From Benincasa hispida (taxonomy: Eukaryota; Streptophyta; Magnoliopsida; Cucurbitales; Cucurbitaceae), in contig NC_052357.1 in assembly GCF_009727055.1 (NCBI RefSeq), positions 8,070,265 through 8,134,264 on the forward strand: a stretch of 64,000 nt of DNA, in the 5' to 3' direction. The first letter of the stretch is position 1; each line of letters begins with the position of its first letter. Under the pieces are notes generated by a model. It searched no databases and was not told the origin of the DNA. It saw only the letters and a list, made by a program, of their open reading frames with translations. Both the position numbers and the translations under genes were made by a program. Shown piece after piece: positions 47,925 through 59,344 of the stretch.

Positions 47925-49390
47925 AGTAATAAATGCATTAATGTGAACAAAAAATGTTAATCCACTTAATAGTATGATTTTCTTTTTATCAATAGTAATA
48001 CAATTGATCATTCAATTTAAATATTTTAATTTAATCCACTTGTGAGTATTTCTTTTCTCCATACTTGGAATATTTTGGTTCATTTCGACTTTATGGAGGT
48101 CATCAACTTGCTAAATGATGATGTCAATATTTTCGAAGTCCCTTTCTTTATTGCAGAAGCTAAGAAACAGGGAGATGACCTGAGAGTTGTTGCTTTCTCT
48201 CATGTTTGTTGTAGTCAGAACGTGTTGATTGATAACTTTGTTGAGCGTAAAATTTTAGAGGATCGGGTGTGTACCATTCTCCACATTATAAGTGGTTTAA
48301 GCTACTTATGTCTTGAGATAATAGTCAACTTTGTTTGGGTTTTTGCCTTTTGGGTTGTTTATCCTAAAAAATAACAATAATAACTAGTTAAACCATATTT
48401 TAAATACATCAGTTTTTTAAAAAATAATTTTAATTCATTCATTAAAAGATAATACTTAGGTTCATACCAAGATATATCTATCTTTATGCATCCGACTCTC
48501 GACACTCACTCATAAATTTTTTTACAATATTTCAAAGAATGATAAAAAAGAATTTACTACATTACAAATTAAAAATAAACAATTTAGTGGGATACACAAA
48601 AATAGGTTTTGCTCAAGATACACCTAAATACTTTTCTTCATTAAAATATATTTTTCTTAAAATATTAATTTATTAACGAATGTATCACAATTATATATTG
48701 AAGAAAAAAAAATACTTGGTTGCATCTCAAATATCACCTATTTTTATGGATCCCACTTAATTGTTTAATCATAATATGTCATGTGGTAAATTTTTCTTAT
48801 TTCTTTTATGAAATACTTTAACTATTTTCTTTTTACATGAGTGATGATAAGGGGTGTATAAAAATGATGCACCCAAGTATTATCCTATATTAAAATCTAA
48901 TAACATTGGTTAAAAAAAACAAGCATAGTTGTTTATAATATTTTTAACGATATTATTCTCAAACATCATCTTATTCCTAATTATCGGTTATTCGTAGACA
49001 TTTAGTAAGACAGCTAATAAATGAAATAAATATTGATGGTAATTTAAAAAAAAAAACATAAAGTAGATGGACCACGCCAAAAAATTATTCTCAGGCATAA
49101 TTGGTCTATTATGAACATAGTACAACTTGTCAAAAGCATATATCTTCGATAAAAGATTAAGTATAACCATACCTCACATATTGTTAAATTGAAAACAATA
49201 ATAATAACAACACTTCTCATTTTCTTTCTTAACTTTATTGTATGGTGTTAAAGCATAATGTTTTATTTCTCTTTCTTATATCCAAAAACATATTAAATTA
49301 TGAAGTCACATTGTTTCAATTATTCTCGTTCGTCCTCCTTTTTTTCAAAAATAATAAGATTAAGAGAATCAAACCTCTACATTTGCTTTA
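47925..49390 (+). repeat. Diverged duplicated segment, copy 1
   Basis: Blocks of this segment match 59345-60240 in the same order and orientation: 47940-48020 (aatccacttaatagtatga), 48640-48720, and 48930-49390 (aatgaaataaatattgatgg against aatgaaataaatattaatga; aacttgtcaaaagcatatatc against agcttgtcaaataatatatc). The two copies flank the phosphatase pseudogene. Confidence 0.7.
48060..48374 (+). pseudogene. RNase H-like (RVT_3-type) fragment
   Basis: The open frame 48042-48374 contains FMEVINLLNDD, VPFFIAEAKKQGDDLRVVAF and SHVCCSQNVLIDNFVERKIL. This resembles the C-terminal part of plant RNase H-fold proteins and LINE-type RNase H tails (pattern SHVxRSxNxxAD, with the usual Ala-Asp as Ile-Asp). 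No upstream catalytic part is present. It lies in a stretch absent from the other copy of the duplicated segment. Confidence 0.5.
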
Positions 49391-49544
49391 GCCTTATTCC
49401 TCCTCTTTTATTAACAAATAAATAGATATAAATTTATTGACTGTCTATGACTTCTCATCCTCTCAAATTTTCATTTGTTTATAAAAAAATAATAAAAATA
49501 AGTGCTTACGTAAAAACTAGTTTACAAAAACAATATTCAAAATA

Positions 49545-49614
49545 AGCATAACTCAATTAATATAATACTTGTATTCATAACTTCAAAATCATAAGTTTGA
49601 TTTCCCCACTCCAT

Positions 49615-49655
<41 letters not shown>
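49545..49655 (+). mobile_element. Degenerate tRNA-derived SINE-like copy
   Basis: A tRNA-like head followed by a run of about 34 A bases. TAACTCAATTAA differs from the A box TAGCTCAATTGG by three G-to-A changes, and AGTTTGATTTCC is a decayed B box (GGTTCGATTCC). Box order and spacing (about 35 bases) fit a tRNA. No working tRNA fold or anticodon can be made out. A possible flanking repeat tcaaa(a)t is weak. Confidence 0.55.
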
Positions 49656-49657
<2 letters not shown>

Positions 49658-51914
49658 AATGATTAACTTCTAGTTGAGATGAACACAACCCAATGGATAC
49701 AAAGTTTATATTTTGTCGACCTCGAGTGCAGAAGAAGTTCAATTCTCTTCTTCACATATTGTCCTTTATATATATATACACCTTCTAGTAGAGTAATACC
49801 TAATTGTAGTCTAAATTGTTCTCAATCTCATACTCCCCTTCTTTTAACCACAAAAAAATTATTTGTTACACTTAAAGCTAAAATTTAAGTAGCGCAAAAC
49901 AAAAAAAGATCAGTAAATGAAATAATAAATAATGAATTTTGAACTATATTGTTATTGTTACAAAATAAATATATACACTATCATACATGATACATGTGAT
50001 ATTGTAATCTCATTTTACTATTTTTGTCTATTAAGATTTTGTAAAATCATGTCTACCATCAAAAAGTAAATAAAAATGGTTAATTAATACTTGGGTGATG
50101 GGTGTAGTCTAATTTCGTAGAAATGTTTTTAAAAATATTTAAAAATAAAAAAGATAAGAAATTTGTCACATGACAAATTAGATTGAACTACTAAATGAAT
50201 TACATAAAAAGTCGTAATAATATCCTCATTCCATTTCCAAATTCATTATTTTTAATATGTTTGGTTCAAATCTCAATCATCTTATAAGTTAAATATTAGG
50301 ATTGTTTAAATCTGTATAATAAAAAATGTGACCCTTTTTCAAATGATTAATTAAATCTATGTACCAACATGCACATAACTTGACTTATAAAATTAGCAAC
50401 TAAAAAGATGATGGTCATTTGAAAAATTATGTTACCTGAAATAAGCTTGAAAAGTATAGAAGAATCCAACTAGTCATCACTTCAAATCCCACACGATCTT
50501 CCAAACCACCACATTAATGATTTAACTATACCATGGTCGATCAATTGCAAATTTTAAATTATATATGAACAAATTCGTAAATTGACATATGTTTTTTCCT
50601 TAAATTTTAGAAAATTAGTGAGAAATTTTAAGATTTTAAGAATTTTCTTCTTTTGCTCAAATTTTTTTCATAATAAAGTGGCCATTCTAATAGTGAAACG
50701 GTGCAAGGTTGTAAATGTGAACAATATCAAACAAGATTCATATCTATTTGGAAAACGTTTTTAGTATGAGAGTATAGAAAATTTTCGATTTAAATGTTAC
50801 TTTAATATTTTTAGTTTTAACTTGAGTTCATCTTGGTCTTACCTTTAAAATATTGATATTAGTCCTCATATTTTTAACTTTACTACATTTTGACCTTTAT
50901 ACTTTCAAAATATTCATTTTGATATTTTTATTTCTCAAAAATAATCATAAGTATATAGACCAAAAGAAACCAAAGTTGAATGTAGAAAAACCAGAACAAA
51001 AAAAAAAAAATGATGGAGTTAGTATTTAAATAAAAAACTTCCACTCCCTATTAATGTCAGGTTAGTATGCTTGTAAAAACAATGACTCAAATACCATTTC
51101 AGCTAGTTTAGTTTACATAACAAACTTTATCTTGTAACGGTCAGATGGTATGTGTTATAAATATCACTGATTAGAACAAGAAAAAAGAGAGAGAGAGAAT
51201 CATCGTACTTTCTATTTTTCTGTAAACAACAACTATTGTAAGCAATCTTCAAGTGAGAAAGAATGAAAATATTCCTTGTGGACATAGGCTTATTAGCCGA
51301 ACTATGTAACTCTGCATTTTCCTTCTTCTTCTCTTTATCTTTTTTCCAATCTTTATCTGTTTCTCTACAAATCAACGAAAACACGATCTTGTAATCAAAT
51401 TACAGTGTTTTCAGAGTATCGAGTTGCTTCGAGTAAAGATTAATACTCATCGGGTAGGATCGAGTAAAGATTAATACTCGTCGAGTTCTCATCAAGGAAA
51501 GAAGAAAAAATTCATCGAGCAACGAGCAAAAACTCATCGAGTAACGAGTATTTACATATCGAGGAAACAGTGCTTATCGAATAAGAAAGAAAACAGAGAT
51601 AACCTTACATAAAGAAACAGAGCTTTCCTTAGTCATTTCTTCACCAACTCAGGAGCCAACACAAGATAGTATAACCCAAAAATGCTTTTAAAAATAAAGT
51701 AGTATGCACTTATATTAATAAAAATAAAAAGAGTATAATATTCTAGTCATACCAGAAATTGTCATGGATCCATTATACTAACATGAGCCATATATTTACT
51801 TAACAAATATTTTCTAAATTACATAGTCATCTTTGACCGTAAGCTAAACGACACCTTGATTTATATTGTTGATTGGTTTGAGAAATCGGGTGTGTGTTTA
51901 TATATTGAATTCAA
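49656..51914. other. Intergenic region, no gene seen
   Basis: AT-rich. It contains a stretch near 50800-50960 with phrases typical of dispersed plant repeats (ttttgacctttatactttc), and a cluster of cgagtaaagattaatactc / catcgag repeats at 51410-51600. No open frame over 85 residues and none with a recognisable motif. Confidence 0.5.
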
Positions 51915-52353
51915 TTGGCCGCCTTTCCTGGTTTGTGTGTGGGCCTAGGCAGGGCCTCGTAGTGTCGTACACAGGAACGTCCATATTTTAAGGAGACAAG
52001 AATTGAGCATTTTTTTTGCCGTGAAAATGGTGTTGATTAAGCTCAACAAGATCCTCCCCCGTCCCACCTCTTTTTCTTCTTCCCTTCCCACATTAACAAC
52101 TCTTGAATCCTCTCCATAACTATGCCCGAATTTTGCAAATGAAATGAAAATCTCTTTGCATATAAGAAATCCATCCATCCAGGTGTGAACATTGCAAACA
52201 CAGAGATACAATACCTTGCACATTTTGGGAGGGCAGAGATTGCATCCGTGAGAAGATTTATGGAAATCGTGGATAGGAAAAATCCTCACCCTTCCTTCTT
52301 CGTCGACCGAACCTGGATTCATGTTCATTTTGGATAAGCATTCTCTCATTCCA

Positions 52354-52702
52354 TGTTAGAATAGAAGAATGCAAGAACCAATCAGATAATAGCATTCAGA
52401 TACCTAAGCAAGGCTCCACCAAGTTATCAATCCAACTAGGATTTGAAGAATATCAAAAGGAAGAAAAGGCTATTTAGCCAATCAAAAATTCGGTTATTCA
52501 AGGTCCTATGTAAGGCTGATACTTGGCTATTGGTTGTTAGTATAATCATTCTTTATTCTTTATTATTTTGTGTGGCAAAAACCCTAAGGGTTTCTCTGTA
52601 AAAACTCTCCATTAAATACTCATTTGTATCCATGTAAAACATATAGAAAATACAAAGTCTCTTTGGCTGCCTCATCTCTGTCTTCTTTATTACATTCAAA
52701 CT
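52354..52702 (+). repeat. Copia 3 5' LTR
   Basis: TGTTAGAATAGAAG to ACATTCAAACT. The last base is T where the 3' LTR has A. Confidence 0.92.
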
Positions 52703-52715
52703 TGGTATCAGAGCC
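52703..52715 (+). other. Primer-binding site of copia 3
   Basis: TGGTATCAGAGCC directly after the LTR; perfect complement to the initiator tRNA-Met end. Confidence 0.92.
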
Positions 52716-52721
52716 TCTTTA

Positions 52722-53255
52722 ATGGCCAACTCCGCTCACTCAGGGATGAACACCACAGGGACTGAGGCTACAAAGTTTAGCACGTCGCCCTTGAATCAGC
52801 TTCTCAACCAAATCACAAGTACTAAACTCGAATGGGGGAACCTTATGCTTTGGAAGACACTGACATTGCTAATTCTCCGAGGGTACCAACTAGAAGGCCA
52901 CCTATTAGGTACAAAAGTCTGCTCTCCCATGTTTGTTTCCTTCCCGATAGAAGGTGTATCAGTTCATGAGGTAGCTACCACTGTCTCTGACCCTTCGGAA
53001 AGTTCGTCTAGCTCCACAGGTGAGCAAATGCTGAGTCCCCTTTATGAGGCATGGATTACAACGGATCAGTTATTATTAGGGTGGCTCTACAACTCAATGG
53101 CACCAGAGGTCGCTGTCCAAATTATGGGATTTGAAAATGCTAAGGCGCTGTGGGATGCCATTCATGCTTTGTTTGGTGTCCACTCACGAGCTGAGGACTA
53201 TCTCCGACAAGTATGGTCACTCTGGTGATGTCTGTTACCAACGGTTCAATTGGGA
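52722..53255 (+). pseudogene. Copia 3 gag with internal deletion
   Basis: ATG at 52722 starts MANSAHSGMNTTGTEATKF. The capsid-type part has NLMLWKTLTLLILRGYQLEG and MGFENAKALWDAIHALFG. At about 53211, after DYLRQV, the reading jumps to YGHSGDVCYQRF, the last part of a zinc knuckle, in another frame. So the C-terminal half of Gag, including the first two knuckle cysteines, is deleted. Confidence 0.85.
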
Positions 53256-53945
53256 ATATGTGCCTAATGCTAGTCAAGGTAGAGGAGCTAGACATCAGCA
53301 ACCATCCAACAACACTCCTTCAGCCTTCATGACTTCATACCCAACTAATCCATTCATTGCTACACCTGAAAACCCCAATGATGTCAACTGGTATGCAGAT
53401 AGTGGTGCTACTAACCATGTCACAACTGATCCAACACACATTGTCAATCCATCTGAATACTTAGGTACTAATCTAGTTATCGTTGGTAATGGTGAACAGT
53501 TATACATCTCTGCTGTAGATATTCAAGTCTAAAATCAGGACAATATGTACGTAGTTTAGAGGATGTCTTTTATGTACCATCAATTGCAAAGAACTTAGTA
53601 AGCATCTCTAAACTAACTTAAGACAATGATATCTTCGTGGAATTTCATGGAACTTGCTGTTTGATAAAGGACAAGCGTACAGGCAATACTCTAGTGAAAG
53701 GCACACTTAAGGATGGCCTTTATCAGCTTGAGGAGACGACAGTTCAACCATATGACATTTTGAAGCTTAGAAGGTCAAAAGATCCCAGATCATTGGACAA
53801 AAATAATGGCTCCAAAGTCCTCTACCTGTGGCATAAGAAATTAGGCCATCCCTCGCCCAGAATTTTGAAAACCATAATAAATCAGTGTAAACAGTTGATC
53901 AAAGTTAATGAAAAACAGTTATATATCATGTCAGTTGGGTAAATC
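53256..53945 (+). pseudogene. Copia 3 protease and pre-integrase region
   Basis: WYADSGATNHVTTD (about 53388-53430) carries the intact DSG catalytic triad. A frame change near 53530 is followed by the YVPSIAKNLVSISKL segment, and at 53637 by CCLIKDKRTGNTLVKGTLKDG. LYLWHKKLGHPSPRIL (from 53820) is the GAG-pre-integrase motif. A stop in KLT-DND and the frameshift break the chain. Confidence 0.85.
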
Positions 53946-54690
53946 ACATTCTCTCCCTTTTCCTCAATCTGATTCTAGATCTAAAAACAGCTTTGAACTA
54001 ATCTATTCTGATGTATGAGACCAGCTCCAATACAATCTACAGCAGGCTTTCGCTATTATGTTTCATTTTTAGATGATTATAGTCGATTTCTGTGACAGAT
54101 CCACTTAAACAAAATTCAGATGCCCTGGCAGCCTTCAACCATTTCATTCAAGTAGTCAGAAATTAGTTTGATACTACAATCAAGGTATTTCAATCGGATA
54201 ATGGCACTGAGTTTACAAAGATCCATCAGTTGTGCTCTTCTCTTGGCATTATAAGTAGATACTCCTGTCCCTACACCTTAGCACAGAATGGAAGAGTGGA
54301 GAGAAAACATAGACACTTAGTTGAAATGGGACTCACTCTCCTAGCCCAAGCTTCCATGCCATATCAGTATTGGTGGGATGCGTTTTTCAATGCCAACATC
54401 CTAATCAATGGCTTACCCACCCCTATGTTACAAGGACAGTCTCCAACACAATTGTTGTTTAACCGAGTACTTGACATCACAAAGTTGAGAACGTTTGGTT
54501 GTGCATGTTTTCCCTGCATCAGACCATATTAGCAGCATAAATTTCAGTATCACTCTGAGAAGTGTGTATATCTAGGCCTAAGCATACTTTATAAAGGCCA
54601 TCGGTGCCTAGCTAAGTCAGGTAATGTGTACATATCTCGAAATGTTATGTTTAATGAAACTGAATTTCCCTTCTCTACTGGTTTTTAGGT
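53946..54690 (+). pseudogene. Copia 3 integrase
   Basis: FLDDYSRF (about 54066), with the first catalytic Asp, is followed by a stop. VFQSDNGTEFTKIHQLCSSL (54187 on) holds the second Asp, and QNGRVERKHRHLVEMGL (54283 on) the Glu. The C-terminal part continues WWDAFFNANILINGLPTP and TKLRTFGCACFP, with a stop at 54530. All three catalytic residues can be seen, but not in one frame. Confidence 0.85.
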
Positions 54691-55760
54691 GATCAGTGGT
54701 CCTTCAAAAGCCAGCTCTCCATTACTGCCCGTCCAAAGTCCTCCTCAACTTGTCCAAGCCTTATCCGATTTGTTGCAAACTACATCCAACATCACTTCTA
54801 CCACAACTCTGTCCCTTAACTCTACTAGTCAGCCCATTCCAACAGAACCATCAACTAATCCCTCAAACCAAGACATACCTTCTCTATCAACTATCCCACA
54901 ACTTCACAGTCCTATTACTTCCCTTCCCAACAATGATCCACCTTACACGACCAATTCACCATCCTATACAAGCCCTGCCCCTTCTCAGACAGATCACTCC
55001 ACCCCAACCCCACCCCTACAACAAACCACTACCATCACTAAGCATCAACAACCCATAGCTCCAATTCAATCAACACAGCCAATGGTCACTAGAGTAAAGG
55101 CTGGAATCTTTAAGCCCAAACTACTACTCACAACCAAAACTGACTGGACCATTACAGAATCGACGAGAGTCAAAGAAGCACTTAGTACACCTCAATGGAG
55201 AGCCGCTATGGATAATGAGTACCAAGCACTAGTTCAAAGAAATACTTGGCAACTTGTACCACCATCTGATTCATACAATATCTTAGGTAATAAGTGGATC
55301 TTCCAATTGAAAAAAAGGTCCTGATGGCTCTATTGCCAAGGGTTTTCACCAACATCAAGGGATAGACTTTTTTTAGATGTTTAGTCCAGTTGTAAAAGCA
55401 TCCACAATTAGAGTAGTACTCAGCATAGCTGTCTCAAGAGAATGGGAGATTTGCCAACTTGACTTCAATAACGCCTTCTTAAATGGCAGCCTACAAGAGG
55501 AAGTATACATAAAACAGCCTACTGGATATGTTAGTACTGACCATCCGGACTATGTGTGCAGGTTAAATAAAGCGATTTATGGCTTGAAACAAGCTCCTCC
55601 GACATGGAGCAACACACTTGGAAATGCCTTAGTCAATTGGGGGTTCAAAGCTTCAAAGGCAGATAACTTCTTGTACACCTTTCACACTTGGGAAGCTGTC
55701 ATTTTTCTGCTGATATATGTAGATGGTCTGATAATAACAGGTAATAATACTTAAGTTATA
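54691..55760 (+). pseudogene. Copia 3 linker and reverse transcriptase
   Basis: A proline/serine/threonine-rich linker (54689-55080) precedes VKEALSTPQWRAAMDNEYQA and NTWQLVPPS, then GNKWIFQLKK. A frame break and small deletion follow at about 55315. The palm continues MFSPVVKASTIRVVLSIAVS, QLDFNNAFLNG, EEVYIKQPTGY and LNKAIYGLKQAP. The active site is YVDG (about 55720), where YVDD is needed, so one catalytic Asp is lost. A stop follows at 55752. Confidence 0.87.
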
Positions 55761-56646
55761 TCTCAACTCATCCAACTCTTTGACAGCAAATTTACACTGA
55801 AGGATCTTGGTCGTTTAACATACTTTTTGGGCATCCAAGTGCACTATCTCAAGTCTGGAAGACTTACTCCACAAACTTGGTCTCATTGATCTAAAGTCGG
55901 TATCTTCCCCCTGCACAGTAGGTAAACACCTATCTCTAACCGATGGACAGCTGCTGACTGATCCCTATCTGTTTAGAAGCACCATTGGCGCGCTCCAATA
56001 CTTGACAAACACTAGACCGGACATAATCTACATTGTTAACCACTTGAGTCAATTCTTGAAAGCACCTACTGATGTACATTGGCAGGCAACCAAACATGTA
56101 CTCCGGTATGTCAGTGCCACCAGACATTATGGACTTCTTTTCCAACCAAGCACTGACCTAAAACTCACAGCTTATTCGGATGCTGATTGGGCCTTCAATG
56201 TTGATGACAGAAAGTCTATTGCAACTTATTGTGTGTATGTTGGCAACAACCTAATCTCTTGGTCTTCTAAAAAGCAAACAGCAGTTGCTAGATCTAACAT
56301 AGAGTCCGAATATTGAGCACTTGCTCACACCACAGAAGAAATCATTTGGCTTAAACAACTGCTAAGTGAACTACAAATCCAACCGACCTATAAACCGATA
56401 CTATGGTGTGACAACATCAGTGCTGGAGCCTTAGCCTCAAACTCGGTGTTTCATGCTCGAGTGAAGCACATTGAGCTTGATGTCCATTTTGTACGAGATC
56501 AAGTTGTCAGTGGCCATCTTGAAGTCAGGTACATCCCTTCATCTGATCAGATTGCTGGCTACTTAACGAAACCATTGACACAGTCTCACTTTCAACTACT
56601 TCGAAGCAAACTCTGTGTTGTAGAACTTATCACGAGTTTGAGGGGA
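55761..56646 (+). pseudogene. Copia 3 connection, RNase H and polypurine tract
   Basis: LGRLTYFLGIQV-type sequence near 55806, then NTRPDIIYIVNHLSQFLKAP, LTAYSDADWAFNVDDRKS and SSKKQTAVARSNIESEY, followed by a TGA at 56315. The tail LWCDNISAGALASNSVFHAR, VKHIELDVHFVRDQV and YLTKPLTQSHFQLLRSKL runs to a stop at 56650. TTTGAGGGGA before 56647 is the polypurine tract. Confidence 0.87.
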
Positions 56647-56995
56647 TGTTAGAATGGAAGAATGCAAGGACCAATCAGATAATAGCATTTAGACACCTAA
56701 GCAAGGCTCCACCAAGTCATCAATCCAACTAGGATTTGAAGAATATCAAAAGGAAGAAAAGGCTATTTAGCCAATCCAAAATTAGGTTATTCAAGGTCCT
56801 ATGTAAGCCTGACACTTGGCTATTGGTTGTTAGTATAATCATTCTTTATTCTTTATTATTTTGTGTGGCAAAAACCCTAAGGGTTTCTCTGTAAAAACTA
56901 TTCATTAAATACTCCTCTGTATCAGTGTAAAACATATAGAAAATACAAAGTCTCTTTGGGTGCCCCATCTTTGTCTTTTTTATTACATTCAAACA
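56647..56995 (+). repeat. Copia 3 3' LTR
   Basis: TGTTAGAATGGAAG to ACATTCAAACA, 349 bp, same length as its partner. The ends are inverted (TGTTAGAAT against ATTCAAACA). Confidence 0.92.
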
Positions 56996-57602
56996 TTCTG
57001 AGATGATCCAAATCGTCTCGATGGAAAACATATTCACGTCACTCACAATCCTTAAATCACATCTAAAGAACATAGAGAGAACACAAAATCTCAGCCGCTG
57101 TAATTCAATGAGAGACCGAAACATGAAAAGAAAAAATAAATAAATAGACACAGAGAGAGAGAGATTTTGCGATTCTTTACCCTAGGGCGTGACCGGCTCT
57201 AATGGAAGGAATAACATCAGGATGAATCGGAACGCGTTTGAGGACTTCGGCGATGTCGTCAATGGTTTTTCCTTGTGAATGGAGCTCCATCATCAACAAT
57301 CCTGAAAATCACAGTATAAATCTCTATTTCGATAGCAAAAACACTATAATGATAACGAATAGAAGAAATAGTACCATCAGAGAGTTCCATGGCATTGTAG
57401 GGACGAGTTCTTTAAACAGATCGGTGGCGTCGAGTTTGTCCACCACCCAATTATCGCTATCGGAATTGATGAACGTCTTGTCGAAATCGAAACCCACGAT
57501 GATTCCGGCCATTTTGATCTGCACATTATGAAAGCTCTCAGAAAGCGAGAGGGTTTGGTAATGAAGAAGAGAATATTTTTTTTGCTATACTAAGAAGTTA
57601 GC

Positions 57603-58350
57603 CCAGACACAAATACGGATACGGCGATACGAATACGATACAATATGACGGTAAGTTAATTTTTTAAAAACTAAGATCCAGTACGATAAGTTAATTTTCA
57701 ACACGTTATAAATATATATATATAGGAAAAAAAGTAGAAGAAGATTAAAGAATGAAGTTGAGGATGAAGGGGGTGTGAATCATGATTTAAATAGTGAGAA
57801 AGAAAGGAAGAATGAAGATCTAATTATGTTTCGGTTTTTTTTTTCATGTTTTTTTCATTTTAAAATTATTTTGTTTTGGATTGTTCAATTTAAATGGACT
57901 TTTATGTTTGGAAGTGATTTTAAAATGGTCGAAATCACTTTTATCATTTTCAGAATTACCGTGAAACATGTTTAATCCTTCAAAACCAATTTTGATGATA
58001 TAAAAATTACATTTAAAAGTATAAATTTGAAAACCAAATTAATTTTGAGTAATTAAAAGTGTGTTTTCAAGTGATTTTAAAAATTAAAAAAATGATTTTT
58101 GATGATTTTAAAATCACTCCTAAACATGCATTAAAATAAAATGGGTTGTGGATTGGGTTTTTTAAGTAGTTGGGTTTAAATTTGAAAAAAAAAATTGACC
58201 CATGTATCCCTTTCACGTATCTGGAAGTAGATATGCGTATCTGAAAAATAAAAATAAAAATAAAACTAGATAATTCAAATCACGTATCAGACACGTATCT
58301 ACCATATATTTGGACATATCCGTATCGTATCCATATCTGATACTGGTTCT
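57603..58350. mobile_element. Candidate non-autonomous element with gatacg-rich ends
   Basis: The left end (about 57606-57645) is rich in gatacggatacg words; the right end (about 58295-58345) has the reverse complement (ccgtatcgtatccatatc). The interior is AT-rich with aaattttgatgattttaaa repeats and no protein. The ends resemble a known kind of dispersed plant repeat, but class and target duplication are not established. Confidence 0.4.
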
Positions 58351-59344
58351 CTGCACAATTAGATGTATTTGTGCTTCCTAGGTGCTATATGTCACAATCG
58401 CACTTTCAAAAGCTTCCCTTAGCGATTGTGCGACACTTGTTTCCACTCACTAACAAGTCAGTCAATTTGAATATGCAACGCCAATGGCACACTGGGTGAC
58501 TCTCGCAACCTCCACCCCCTTTTAGAGAAAATGGTTTTAGAAAACGGGTTTGGAGAAAAGGTTTTCGCAAACAGTTTGAATGTAAGAATAGAGAAGAGAA
58601 AAATGTAGTAGGTTAGAAAGCAATAAGCAACGACTTTATAACATATTACCTTCGGGTATGAGGAAGTGATGGTTAGTCTTATCCCCATATAGTGCATTAT
58701 GAACGAAAACACATCCGCCACCCTTGCATATGGAAATGAGCGAGCGGTCACTCACAAAGAAAAGTACATATAAAGCTAACTACCTAGCAAAAGAAAATGT
58801 ATAGAATGAAAACATAGTAAAAGAGGTGGAGGCAGACATGTGGCAATGGGCAACACGCCTTGGACAAGCATGACCATGACACTATACAACCAAATGAGAG
58901 TGTTTTATTTATAGTTAGAAACTCTAAAGCCTTTTGGAAAATTGGAGTTCATAAAAAGATATTTAAATTTATTTTACATTCAAATACGATTTTGTCCTCC
59001 TTTTGAATTTTGTTCCATTTTTCTTTCTCTACTTTCAATAAATCTTAATTTTCGTAGGTTTGTTGTTGATTTTTCAAAAAAAAAAAAAAAACATTTTGTC
59101 TCAATTAGCAATTTCTTTATTGATTATGTCATTTTTACCTGAAAATTATTACTATTATTTAACTAATTTTGATACTAGACCAAAATTGAATAATTAAAAA
59201 TATAGGAAACTAAAGTTGAAAGTTGGACTATTTTTTAATTTTTTAAAAATAATTATTGATTGTTTGTAATTAATTAAATTAATTGATACGGGTGTAAGTG
59301 TTTTGTGATGTTTGTACCCAAGAAAATATATATTTGAAAAGAAT
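58351..59344. other. Intergenic, nothing recognised
   Basis: No frame with family resemblance. A short inverted pair occurs near 58398 and 58422 (caatcgca and gattgtgcg). Confidence 0.4.

Larger units (their letters stand above)
52354..56995 (+). mobile_element. Ale/Retrofit-like Ty1/copia element (copia 3)
   Basis: Complete outline, 4642 bp: 5' LTR 52354-52702, primer site 52703-52715, gag-pol, polypurine tract, 3' LTR 56647-56995. Both LTRs are 349 bp with only scattered differences. Target duplication is TTCCA (52349-52353) and TTCTG (56996-57000). The intact paralogous gene has TTCCG here, so each copy took one transition at the CpG. Small size, short LTRs and the RNase H tail suggest the Ale/Retrofit lineage (inference). 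Frameshifts and stops make it non-autonomous. Confidence 0.93.
51915..57512 (-). pseudogene. PHOSPHO1/PS2-type phosphatase pseudogene, split by copia 3
   Basis: Paralogue of the gene at 22685-23827 with the same four-exon layout: exon 1 57512-57375 (138 bp, open, DFDKT kept), exon 2 57301-57181 (one base shorter, so a frameshift to TGA within a few codons), exon 3 57062-57001 plus 52353-52215, split by copia 3, and exon 4 from about 52120 to 51915. Exon 3 also lost one base. Exon 4 lost about 160 bp, removing the GDGxGD loop and DYCPS. Three intron borders still look functional. It keeps HGCNLCPPKMCK, which is shortened in the intact gene. It cannot encode an enzyme. Confidence 0.92.

Noticed and set aside
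49545..49620. A tRNA gene
   Set aside because: Both internal promoter boxes are decayed, no cloverleaf or anticodon can be drawn, and a long A tail follows; SINE-like instead.
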